Below, piece after piece: positions 30,757 to 37,875 of a DNA stretch of 37,875 bases. The stretch is taken from contig NZ_JAAXYC010000044.1 of the NCBI RefSeq assembly GCF_018619185.1, positions 1 to 37,875 on the forward strand, written 5' to 3'. Under the pieces are notes generated by a model that did not search any database, had not been told where the DNA came from, and was given only the letters and a program-made list of their open reading frames with translations. Numbering within the stretch: position 1 is the first letter of the stretch; every line of letters starts with the position of its first letter. This stretch comes from Streptomyces sp. McG3. GTDB taxonomy: Bacteria > Actinomycetota > Actinomycetes > Streptomycetales > Streptomycetaceae. The position numbers and the translations under genes were made by a program.

Positions 30757-32435
30757 CCCCGCACCACCGCGCCCCGGACGACCAGGACGAGCCGGCGCTC
30801 CTGCGCGACCAGTTCCGCCAGCTCCTGCGCTACCGCTCCCTGCTGGCCTGCGGAGTCGCCGTCGGCCTGCTCGGCGGCGGCTATCTCGCCCTCGGCGGCG
30901 ACGACACCTACACCGCCACCGGCGAAGTGCTCGTCCGCTCCGCGATCTCCGACCCCTTCGCCGCCGGATCCACCGCGGACAAGGGCATCAACATCGGCTC
31001 CGAGCGCCAGACCGCCGTCAGCGACACCGTGGGCACCCTGGCCGCCGGGACCCTGCTCAAGGCGGGCGACGACGTCACCGCCCGCAAACTGCTCACCGGG
31101 CTCCAGGTCACCAACCCGCCCAACACCCTCACCCTCCGCTTCTCCTACACGGCCGCCACCCCCGAGCAGGCCCGCGCCCGCGCCGAAGCCCTCGCCGGGG
31201 CCTATCTGGCCCACCGCAAGGCGCGCACCGAGGAGAGCATCCGGAACATGTCCGACGGCTACCGGGCCCAGCTCCGCCCGCTGGAGGAGAAGCGCGACCT
31301 GCTGGAGGACCAGATCGGGGCGGGCGCGGAGGACGACGTCAGCAGCGCCCGCGCCAACATCATCGTCTCCATCTCCGAGCTGAGCCGGAAGATCTCCGAG
31401 CTGAAGGCCCTGGACACCACCCCGGGCTACCTCAACAAGAAGCCCGTCGCCCCCACGTCGCCCACCGGCCCGGGACTGCCCCTGCTCCTCGGGCTCGGCG
31501 GCGTCGTCGGCCTCGCCCTGGGACTGCTGCTCTCCTGGGTGCGCCTCGTCTTCGACCCCGCCGTACGCTCCACCCGCGAACTGGTCCGCTCGCTCGGCGC
31601 CCCCCTGCTCGGCACCCTGCCCCGGGAACGCGCCGCCGCGGGCAGCCTGCTCGCCATCGGGCGCGGCACCTCCCGGCTGGCCGAGGAGTACCGCGCCGTC
31701 GCCTTCCGGCTCGCCTACGACCCGTCGTTCGCCGAGAACCGCCGTCTGCTGGTCACCGCCCCCCGCGGCGACAACACGGCGGCCGCGGCCGCGGCCGCCA
31801 ACCTGGCCGCCGCCTTCGCCGAGATGGGCCGCGACGTCCTGCTCGTCGAGGCCGACCTGCGCACCCCCTCGCTCGCCCGCGACCTGGGCTCCGGCTCCCA
31901 CGAGGTGCGCCCGCCGCGCTGGGCCGCCGAGGACGGCGGCGGCTGGCCCGCCGGCGGCCGCACCAACGTGGACGTGCCCGGGTCCGGGGCCTTCGCCCTG
32001 ATCCCCGGGACCACTGTTGACAACGTCCCGCGCGCCCTGACCTCCCCGCCCGTCGGCCGCATCGTCGCGGAGGCCGACCGGACCGGCAACGTCGTCATCG
32101 TCCTCGCCCCACCCGTCCTGTCCTACGCGGACGCGGTCGCCCTGGTCGACCGGGTGGAGGGCGTCATGATCGTCTGCGACCCGCGCGAGGTGCACCGCAG
32201 CGACCTGGAACGCATCCGCGAGATCATCGGTGCCTCCGGAGGCGCCGTTCTCGGCGCGCTGCTCCACCCGGGCCGGAGGCGGCTGCGGCGCGCGGAGCGA
32301 CGGGCGAAGCCGACCCGGCGCCGGGGCGGTGGCGGTTCCGGCCCCACCGCCGAGCCGGACGCTCCCGAGATCACCGGCGATCCCACCGAGACCCTCGGCC
32401 TGCGCGCCTTCACCCAGCCGGCCGCGCGCAGGTGA
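30753..32435 (+). CDS. Wzz-type chain-length/BY-kinase-like protein with degraded P-loop
   Basis: The 560-residue protein has a Wzz-like membrane region: a first membrane segment near residue 35, a long extracytoplasmic part with coiled-coil character around residues 160-215, and a second segment near residue 240. A cytoplasmic domain similar to tyrosine autokinases (CpsD/Wzc) follows. Its Walker A position (about 333-350) reads APRGDNTAAAAAAANL, without the Gly-Lys-Ser/Thr needed for phosphate binding. Walker A' keeps VEADLR with Glu for the usual first Asp. No Tyr cluster ends the protein. It is therefore probably a structural co-polymerase, not a kinase. It overlaps its neighbours on both sides (ATGA, GTGA). 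Confidence 0.85.
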   Translation: MTPHHRAPDDQDEPALLRDQFRQLLRYRSLLACGVAVGLLGGGYLALGGDDTYTATGEVLVRSAISDPFAAGSTADKGINIGSERQTAVSDTVGTLAAGTLLKAGDDVTARKLLTGLQVTNPPNTLTLRFSYTAATPEQARARAEALAGAYLAHRKARTEESIRNMSDGYRAQLRPLEEKRDLLEDQIGAGAEDDVSSARANIIVSISELSRKISELKALDTTPGYLNKKPVAPTSPTGPGLPLLLGLGGVVGLALGLLLSWVRLVFDPAVRSTRELVRSLGAPLLGTLPRERAAAGSLLAIGRGTSRLAEEYRAVAFRLAYDPSFAENRRLLVTAPRGDNTAAAAAAANLAAAFAEMGRDVLLVEADLRTPSLARDLGSGSHEVRPPRWAAEDGGGWPAGGRTNVDVPGSGAFALIPGTTVDNVPRALTSPPVGRIVAEADRTGNVVIVLAPPVLSYADAVALVDRVEGVMIVCDPREVHRSDLERIREIIGASGGAVLGALLHPGRRRLRRAERRAKPTRRRGGGGSGPTAEPDAPEITGDPTETLGLRAFTQPAARR

Positions 32436-33676
32436 GAGCCCGCACCGCCGTCCTCTGCTCGGTCGCGGACCAAGGAGTGGCGGCGCTCACCAACATCCTG
32501 GTGCTTCTCGCGGCCGCCCGGCTCTCCACCCTCACCGACTTCGCCCGCTTCTCCGCGGTCTACCTGGTCTTCACGGTGCTCCTCGGCGTCTCGGGCGCGT
32601 ACACCGGGCAGCCGCTGGTCCTCAAGCGCGGCGCTGGGGAGGAGACCCGGGGCGCCTGCCGGTCCGCCGTCGCCTTCACGGTCCTCGCCTCGACCGCCCT
32701 CGGCGCGCTGCTCGCGGCGGTCTGCGCCCTCGTCCCCGGCGACACCGCCCGCGCGCTGATGATGCTCGGGCTGGTGCTCCCCGTGGTGCTGGGGCAGGAC
32801 GCCGGGCGGTACGCCTTCTCCACCCTCCAGCGCCCCCATCTGGCGCTGACCGCCGACCTGCTGCGGCTCGGCTGCGTGCTGGGGGCGCTCGCCGCGCAGG
32901 ACTACGGGGCGTCCCCCGCCCGGCTGATCGCCGTCTGGGGCCTCTCCGCGCTGCCCGCCCTGCTCCTGACGGCCGCCCTCCTGCACCGGGCCACCGCGGG
33001 GGCCCCGGTCCGACTGCGCCCGATGCTGCGGCGCGGCCATCTCGGACAGCGCTTCACCGTCGAGTTCGGCGTCGGCAACGCGACCGGTCAGCTGTCCGTC
33101 CTCGGCCTCGGCGCGGTCGGCAACCCGCTCCTCGTCGGCGCGCTGCGCGGGGCGACGACCCTGTTCGGACCGCTGAACGTGCTCTACACCTCGGCCACCT
33201 CCTTCGGCCCCCCGCTGCTCCGCCGCATCGGCGACGAGCGCCGCCGGGTCCGGGCCACCGCCGCCCTCGCCGCCGCTCTCGCGGCGACCGCCGCCCTGTG
33301 GGCCACCGTGCTCGCCCTGCTGCCCGCGCGCGCCGGACGCGCACTGCTCGGCGACACCTGGCCCACGGCCGCCGCCCTGCTCCCCGCGACCGGCAGCCAG
33401 TACGCGGCGATGGCCGCCGGCACCTGCGGGCTGCTCGCCCTGCGCATGCTCGACCCGCGCACCACGCTCTCCATCCAGGTCGTCTTCTCGCTCACCGCCG
33501 TGGCGTTCCTCGCGGGCGGTTACGTCATCGGGGGCGTTCCGGGCGCCGCCTGGGGGCTCGCCCTGGGCTCGCTCTGCAAGGCCGTCGCGACCTGGATCAG
33601 GGTGGCCCGGCTCCGCCGCCGGGGCCCCGCGTACCAGGAGCCCGTCAGCGCCGACGCGCTGCCCGCTGCTCCCTGA
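32432..33676 (+). CDS. Polysaccharide flippase (Wzx-like membrane protein)
   Basis: This 414-residue protein is almost all membrane segments, about 12, with short loops, and has the length and start of MOP-superfamily Wzx-type flippases (LCSVADQGVAALTNILVLL). Sequence motifs in this family are weak, so the call rests on topology and on neighbours: a glycosyltransferase and Wzz-like gene upstream and a Wzy-like gene downstream. It should move lipid-linked oligosaccharide across the membrane. GTG 32432 overlaps the upstream stop. Its last 32 bases overlap the convergent Wzy-like gene. Confidence 0.78.
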   Translation: MRARTAVLCSVADQGVAALTNILVLLAAARLSTLTDFARFSAVYLVFTVLLGVSGAYTGQPLVLKRGAGEETRGACRSAVAFTVLASTALGALLAAVCALVPGDTARALMMLGLVLPVVLGQDAGRYAFSTLQRPHLALTADLLRLGCVLGALAAQDYGASPARLIAVWGLSALPALLLTAALLHRATAGAPVRLRPMLRRGHLGQRFTVEFGVGNATGQLSVLGLGAVGNPLLVGALRGATTLFGPLNVLYTSATSFGPPLLRRIGDERRRVRATAALAAALAATAALWATVLALLPARAGRALLGDTWPTAAALLPATGSQYAAMAAGTCGLLALRMLDPRTTLSIQVVFSLTAVAFLAGGYVIGGVPGAAWGLALGSLCKAVATWIRVARLRRRGPAYQEPVSADALPAAP

Positions 33677-35186
33677 ACGTGGTGATCAGCATCAGGCACA
33701 GCGCCGCGATGGCGAGCTTCCCCACCGCCTGCAGCAGCGGCCCGCGCAGCAGGATGAAGGTGTATCCGGCGATCAGCGGGGCCGCGATCGCCAGCACGCT
33801 GCCGGGCCCCGGCCCCGCCCGGGTGACCGCGAGGGCGTACCTGCGGTCCGTGCGGGCCGCCGCGTAGCCGATCAGCGCCAGCCCGCCGACCAGCCCCGCC
33901 GGGCCGAAATCCACCCAGAACTCGGTCCACAGCGGGGCCGAGAGGTTGGTCATCCGCAGCCCCATCCACTGCCCGACCCGGACCCCGGTGTCCTCCGGCT
34001 TCCCGCTCCACACCGCGCGCGGCACGAAGAACAGCGCGGAACCCGTCAGCTGGCGGCCGTAGGTGTGCCCCCGGGTATCGACCCACGAGACGGTGTTGGC
34101 GAACATCACCATCTGGTCGTAGTCCTTGGTCACCAGCGGCTCGAAGACCGACGCCGACTGCACGGGCCGCTGTCCCCCCTCCTCGTACCGGAACCTGTCC
34201 GCGTACGGGAACACCACCAGCGCCCCGATCACCCCCGTCGCCAGCACCGTGCGGTAGAACGCCGCACTGCTCGGGAACGCGGTGAACACGAACGCCATCA
34301 GCACCGTCAGGAACCAGTAACGTGCGTTGGAGACCGGGTTGTTCACCACCAGGTTCAGCGCCGCCAGCGCCACCCACACCAGCACCGTCGAGGGGGTGCG
34401 CCGGGCGCGGTGGGAGGTCGCCAGGCGGCGGGTGTAGAACAGCAGCGCCAGCAGCGCCGGGACCTGGCCGAAGCCCTTGATGAACGCCGAGCCCACATTG
34501 GACCCCTCCGCCACCACCCCGCTCGCCGCGACGGTCTCGTTGATCTCCTGCCGGCTGGAGAAGAAGACCGCGGGCCCGCCCAGCTTCAGCACGTAGAACG
34601 CGCTCGCCGCGAAGGCCAGCAGCACCAGGAGCCGCAGCCGCACCGGATGCGCCCGGGCGGGCCCGCCGCCCGAGCCCCGCCCGGAGGGCACCCGGCGGCG
34701 CAGGGGACGCCGCGAGGCCAGCAGCGCCCCCAGGTCGTAGGCCGCACACCCCACCAGGATCATCGCGATCGCGGTCACCAGGTCCTGGCGCGGCCCCACC
34801 ATCGGCGTCGGCGTCTGCCCGATCACCACCTGGGCGAACGGCGCGACGCCCATCGCGATGTACACGAACATCCAGAAGACGCCCTGGAGCAGCCGCCGCC
34901 GGGTCGAGAGGATCATCGTCGCCAGCCGGGCCCCCGCATAGCAGGTCAGCACCAGCTGGAGCCAGTACGCCGTGTCCCGGACCCCGCTGCCGGGCTGGGC
35001 GGCGATCACCGCGGGCAGGAAGCAGACCAGGCCCAGGATGAGCGGCACGGACAGCGCCCGCGACAGCATCGACCAGGCGATCGGCCGCTCGGGCGGCTCC
35101 GGGGGGCCGCCCGGGGCTCCCGGTCCCGCCGGACGCGCGGCCACCGGGTCGGTCTCCCCCTGCGCCGACGTGTGCACCGACGTCAT
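33645..35186 (-). CDS. Wzy-like O-antigen/polysaccharide polymerase membrane protein
   Basis: This 513-residue protein has about 11 membrane segments after a soluble, Pro-rich N-terminus of 38 residues. A large extracytoplasmic part (about 340-440) has DTRGHTYGRQLTGSALFFVP and MTNLSAPLWTEFWVDFGPAG, the pattern of the OligoWzy/O-antigen polymerase group. It would link repeat units outside the membrane. ATG 35186 has a run of seven G three bases upstream. Divergent from the GT4 gene at 35294, from which it is separated by a 107-bp promoter region, and overlapping the flippase gene tail-to-tail. Confidence 0.8.
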   Translation of the reverse strand: MTSVHTSAQGETDPVAARPAGPGAPGGPPEPPERPIAWSMLSRALSVPLILGLVCFLPAVIAAQPGSGVRDTAYWLQLVLTCYAGARLATMILSTRRRLLQGVFWMFVYIAMGVAPFAQVVIGQTPTPMVGPRQDLVTAIAMILVGCAAYDLGALLASRRPLRRRVPSGRGSGGGPARAHPVRLRLLVLLAFAASAFYVLKLGGPAVFFSSRQEINETVAASGVVAEGSNVGSAFIKGFGQVPALLALLFYTRRLATSHRARRTPSTVLVWVALAALNLVVNNPVSNARYWFLTVLMAFVFTAFPSSAAFYRTVLATGVIGALVVFPYADRFRYEEGGQRPVQSASVFEPLVTKDYDQMVMFANTVSWVDTRGHTYGRQLTGSALFFVPRAVWSGKPEDTGVRVGQWMGLRMTNLSAPLWTEFWVDFGPAGLVGGLALIGYAAARTDRRYALAVTRAGPGPGSVLAIAAPLIAGYTFILLRGPLLQAVGKLAIAALCLMLITTFREQRAARRR

Positions 35187-35293
35187 GCGCCCCCCCGGGA
35201 TCAGTGAACCGTGAACACTCTAACGAATCAGCCCATGTGAGGAAGAGCGATGGCTACTCTGTGAACAAGTGGCCATGGTCGAGGGGAACTCCG

Positions 35294-36460
35294 GTGAAAA
35301 TCCTGCACGTTGTCACGCTCCACACCCCGGACCACGCCTTCGGCGGTCCGACCCGGGTGGCGTTCAACCTGTCCAGGGTCCAGCGCGCCGCAGGGGACGA
35401 CGCCCGCGTCATGGCCCTCGGCGACGGCTTCCCCGCCGGCGAACTGCCCGGGCGGGTGGAGGGAGTTCCGGTCCACCTCTTCCAGGCGCGGCACCTGCTC
35501 CCGATGTTCGAGGTCAGCGGCATCACCTCCGCCGCGCTGCTGAACACCGCGCGCCGCATGATGCGCGGCGCCGACCTTGTGCACGTCCATCTGATGCGGG
35601 ACCTGGTGACCCTGCCCGCGGCGCTGCTCGCGCTCGCCACCCGGACGCCCCTGGTCGTCCAGACCCACGGCATGATCGACCCCACGGAGAAGAAGGTCGC
35701 CCAGCTCACCGACCTGCTCGGGGTCCGCAGGGTGCTGCGTTCGGCCGACGCCGTCCTGCACCTCACCGAGATGGAGCGGGTCGACGTGAACGCCGTCGCC
35801 GCCCCCGTCCCGCTCACCCGCACCGTACGGCTGGTCAACGGGGTGCGCCCGCAGGAGCGCAAGCCCGCCCGCGACCCCGGCCGTCCGCCCACTGTGCTCT
35901 TCCTCGCCCGGATCCAGGAGCGCAAGCGGCCCGAGGACTTCGTCGCCGCGATGCCGCACGTCCTCGCCCGTCACCCGGACGCCCGGTTCGTGCTGGCCGG
36001 GCCGGACACCGGCGCGCTGGCCGGCACCCTCGCCCTCGCCCGGAAGCTGGGGGTGGCCGGTTCCCTCGACCATGTGGGTCCGCTGGAGCACGATCAGGTC
36101 CTTGCCGCCGACCGCGAGGCCGATGTGTATGTGCTGCCGGCGATCGAGGAGCCGTTCCCGGTCTCGGTGCTGGAGGCGATGTCGGTCGGCACCCCGGTCG
36201 TCATCACCCGCACCTGCGGTCAGGCCCCCGATGTGGCGGGGGCGGGGTCGGGCCGGGTCATCGACAGCCGGGTCGGCGAGGACGCGGCCAACGCCCGCAA
36301 GGTCGCCGACGCGATCCTGGAGCTGCTGGAGCCGGAGGCCGCCGAGCAGGCGGGCAAGGCCGCCTGGGAGCTGGTGAACGAGCAGTTCACCATCGAGGCC
36401 GTCACCGCCACCCTCCGGCGGACCTATGAGGACGTGGTCCGCCGGAGGCGGGGGTGGTGA
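35294..36460 (+). CDS. Glycosyltransferase family 4
   Basis: The 388-residue GT-B enzyme begins KILHVVTLHTPDHAFGGPTR and shows the usual GT4 donor-site pattern: VLFLARIQERKRPEDFVAAM, FVLAGPDTG, and the E-x7-E element in EEPFPVSVLEAMSVGTPVV. It would transfer a nucleotide-activated sugar to the growing repeat unit. GTG 35294 with GAGGGG seven bases upstream fits the family start; the frame is open back to 35204, but that stretch has no homology. It is convergent with the GT2 gene, with 12 bases between the stops. Confidence 0.9.
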   Translation: MKILHVVTLHTPDHAFGGPTRVAFNLSRVQRAAGDDARVMALGDGFPAGELPGRVEGVPVHLFQARHLLPMFEVSGITSAALLNTARRMMRGADLVHVHLMRDLVTLPAALLALATRTPLVVQTHGMIDPTEKKVAQLTDLLGVRRVLRSADAVLHLTEMERVDVNAVAAPVPLTRTVRLVNGVRPQERKPARDPGRPPTVLFLARIQERKRPEDFVAAMPHVLARHPDARFVLAGPDTGALAGTLALARKLGVAGSLDHVGPLEHDQVLAADREADVYVLPAIEEPFPVSVLEAMSVGTPVVITRTCGQAPDVAGAGSGRVIDSRVGEDAANARKVADAILELLEPEAAEQAGKAAWELVNEQFTIEAVTATLRRTYEDVVRRRRGW

Positions 36461-36472
36461 CCGGGCTGCCCG

Positions 36473-37312
36473 TCAACGCAACGGCTTCTCCCTCGACTTG
36501 AGGGCGATCTGCCAGCGGTAGAAGCTCATCGCCAGTGCGAAGTCGAAGCCCGCCCGGCCGTCCAGGAAACCCCGCTTGTACAGATACATGTAGCCGAAGG
36601 ACACCACGGGCTTGAAGGGCGCCTTGTGGAACAACTGGCCCTGACGCGACTTGACCTGGCGCACCTGCTCCTTCACCTCGGGGTGCTGCTCCAGCCACGC
36701 CTCCCAGTCCGAGTAGCGGTTGTGCCGCTCGAACCAGGCGGTCACCGGATCGAGGTCCTGGTGCTCGATCGGGTGGGTGAGGGTCCCCACGGTCGCCGCG
36801 ACCGGCTGGTAGTGGCCCTCCACCTCACCGATGCCGGGGGCGTCGAGGTCCCCGACCTCCGGATAGTGGGCGCGGGTCCGGTCGGTCAGCGACCGCTTGC
36901 GGATGGTGTATCCGTGCCGCAGCCGCTTCCCCGAGAACCAGTAGCCGAGCGGTATGTCGTACGCGGCGGGCTTCGGGGCCGCCGGGTCCCGGAAGGTCTC
37001 CCGCAGTTCGGCCAGCAGCCCGGGGCTCAGCCGCTCGTCGCCGTCGAGCAGCAGGATCCAGTCCAGGTCGGTGCGGACGTTCTCCAGGCACCACTGCTTC
37101 TTCCGCGGGTGGCCCCCGTCCCAGGTGTAGGTGACCACCTCGGCCCCGCACTCCTCGGCGATCTTGACGGTGTCATCGGTGCTGTGGGAGTCCACCACCA
37201 CGACCGCCTCGAAGTGGCCGAGCACCGATTTCACCGCCTCCGCGATGTTCAGGCCCTCGTTCTTCGTGGGGATCGCCACGGCTATCGGCAGTTTCGGCTT
37301 TCCTGCGGTCAT
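36473..37312 (-). CDS. Glycosyltransferase family 2
   Basis: The 279-residue GT-A enzyme resembles WaaE/KdtX-type transferases of lipopolysaccharide and capsule loci. It begins VAIPTKNEGLNIAEAVKSVL, has VVVVDSHSTDDTVKIAEE as the nucleotide-binding part and the metal-binding D-x-D-like LLLDGDERL. The GYWFSGKRLRHGY segment is typical of this subgroup. ATG 37312 overlaps the stop of the upstream gene as ATGA, with AAGGAG upstream. Coupling to a probable cell-surface protein is unusual. Confidence 0.9.
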   Translation of the reverse strand: MTAGKPKLPIAVAIPTKNEGLNIAEAVKSVLGHFEAVVVVDSHSTDDTVKIAEECGAEVVTYTWDGGHPRKKQWCLENVRTDLDWILLLDGDERLSPGLLAELRETFRDPAAPKPAAYDIPLGYWFSGKRLRHGYTIRKRSLTDRTRAHYPEVGDLDAPGIGEVEGHYQPVAATVGTLTHPIEHQDLDPVTAWFERHNRYSDWEAWLEQHPEVKEQVRQVKSRQGQLFHKAPFKPVVSFGYMYLYKRGFLDGRAGFDFALAMSFYRWQIALKSREKPLR

Positions 37313-37875
37313 CCCTCGGCTCCTTCGGGCAGCCAGGCGTAGCAGCCTGTGGAGGTGAACGTGCGGGCGGACTTCGGGATCGTGATCGTGCGGGACGTGC
37401 CGGTGTCGGACGTGCCCGAGGACAGCTCCTTGCCGCCGGCCCCGGTGATCTGCCAGGAGCAGCCCGTGGTGGGGGAGGCGGACCGGTAGACGCCCGGCCG
37501 GAGTTCCTTCCCGGTGTGCGTGCCGTCCGGGTAGGCGTACGCCGCCTCGTCCACCAGGTCCTGGTGCCGGGGGCAGAGTCCGGCGACCGCGTCCGCCGCG
37601 TCCGGGATCTCGTCCGTCGCGATGGCGCCGACGGCGGTGTCCCGGTCGGCCTTGACCAGATAGCGGAGCTTGTCGCACGCCTCCTGGCCGGTCTGGAGCA
37701 CGGCGGCCGGGTCCATGCCCTTCGGCACCCGGTCCTCCAGATACTCCCTCTGCTTCTCCGTGAACGTCCCGGTGGCCGGGGTGATCTCGTCGGACGGTGT
37801 CTTCGGGCCCGTGGCGGGAGCGGAGGGGCCGGCGGCGGCAGGCTCCTCGGGTTCCCCGGCGGACGGCGTGGCGGG
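37309..37875 (-). CDS. Probable secreted/cell-surface protein, 5' part missing
   Basis: The frame is open to the window edge, so the start is not in view; 188 residues are visible. They begin with a Pro/Ala/Thr-rich linker (about 40 residues, for example EPEEPAAAGPSAPATG), then a helical region (FTEKQREYLEDRVPKGM, ACDKLRYLV) and a C-terminal beta-rich part (RPGVYRSASPTTGCSWQITG, then SARTFTSTGCYAWLP) with Cys residues that could form disulfides. A linker of this type normally follows a signal peptide or membrane anchor, hence the call. I cannot name a family. It is translationally coupled to the GT2 gene through an ATGA overlap. Confidence 0.7.
   Translation of the reverse strand, partial: PATPSAGEPEEPAAAGPSAPATGPKTPSDEITPATGTFTEKQREYLEDRVPKGMDPAAVLQTGQEACDKLRYLVKADRDTAVGAIATDEIPDAADAVAGLCPRHQDLVDEAAYAYPDGTHTGKELRPGVYRSASPTTGCSWQITGAGGKELSSGTSDTGTSRTITIPKSARTFTSTGCYAWLPEGAEG

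Noticed and set aside
1..37875. Recent mobile element or genomic island.
   Set aside because: No transposase, integrase, phage gene, tRNA end or flanking long repeat was seen, and base use is even across the window apart from short intergenic patches.

Overview
This window looks like a piece of an actinomycete chromosome, most probably Streptomyces or a close relative. The evidence is the very high G+C content, frequent GTG starts, stop/start overlaps inside operons, an F420-type oxidoreductase, an orphan RsbW-like ATPase, a six-gene Mrp antiporter operon and an unlinked argF. I see no rRNA, tRNA, insertion sequence, phage gene or CRISPR array. No gap between genes exceeds 300 bases.

Layout. 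(1) 51-6125: an LLM-class flavin/F420 oxidoreductase, a homocysteine S-methyltransferase, and the RNA-repair pair hen1-pnkp, whose ends overlap. (2) 6189-10251: arginine deiminase, ornithine carbamoyltransferase and an APC-family amino acid permease. The last two genes are each preceded by a tandem pair of ARG-box-like sites with the same 20-bp spacing. An orphan RsbW-like kinase (10202-10651, minus) overlaps the permease 3' end. (3) 10935-19883: a three-transcript cluster for aerobic CoA-dependent breakdown of an ortho-substituted benzoate, by my reading 2-aminobenzoate (anthranilate) or salicylate. One plus transcript carries a crotonase-fold protein and a two-domain flavoprotein (aromatic monooxygenase plus Old-Yellow-Enzyme reductase). 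A minus transcript carries an aryl-CoA ligase, a PaaX-type regulator, a GNAT protein and an unknown protein. A second plus transcript carries an acyl-CoA dehydrogenase and a RidA-family protein. The promoters share an inverted repeat TGAC-N4-GTCA placed at the -35 region, which suggests one local regulon. (4) 19966-20397: a two-domain iron-sulfur protein with an unusual CDGSH-like motif. (5) 20530-26986: mrpA(B)CDEFG, a cation/proton antiporter operon with every gene overlapping the next. (6) 27005-28095: an NTF2-like protein and a MOSC-domain protein, divergent. (7) 28184-37875: an envelope or extracellular polysaccharide locus. It holds a CDP-alcohol phosphatidyltransferase and a TagD-like cytidylyltransferase, a WcaI-like glycosyltransferase, a Wzz/BY-kinase-like protein with a degraded P-loop, a flippase, a Wzy-like polymerase, GT4 and GT2 glycosyltransferases, and the 3' part of a probable secreted protein cut by the window edge.

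How they work together. Hen1 methylates the 2'-OH at a broken RNA 3' end and Pnkp heals and seals the break. The arginine genes handle arginine/citrulline/ornithine interconversion and uptake under probable ArgR control. In region 3 the ligase makes the aryl-CoA, the flavoprotein hydroxylates and reduces the ring, and the crotonase, dehydrogenase and RidA-like proteins are placed to process the resulting alicyclic CoA ester. Region 7 has most of a Wzx/Wzy-type assembly line plus a possible phospho-polyol decoration pair. All functions are inferred from sequence by eye; no search was run.
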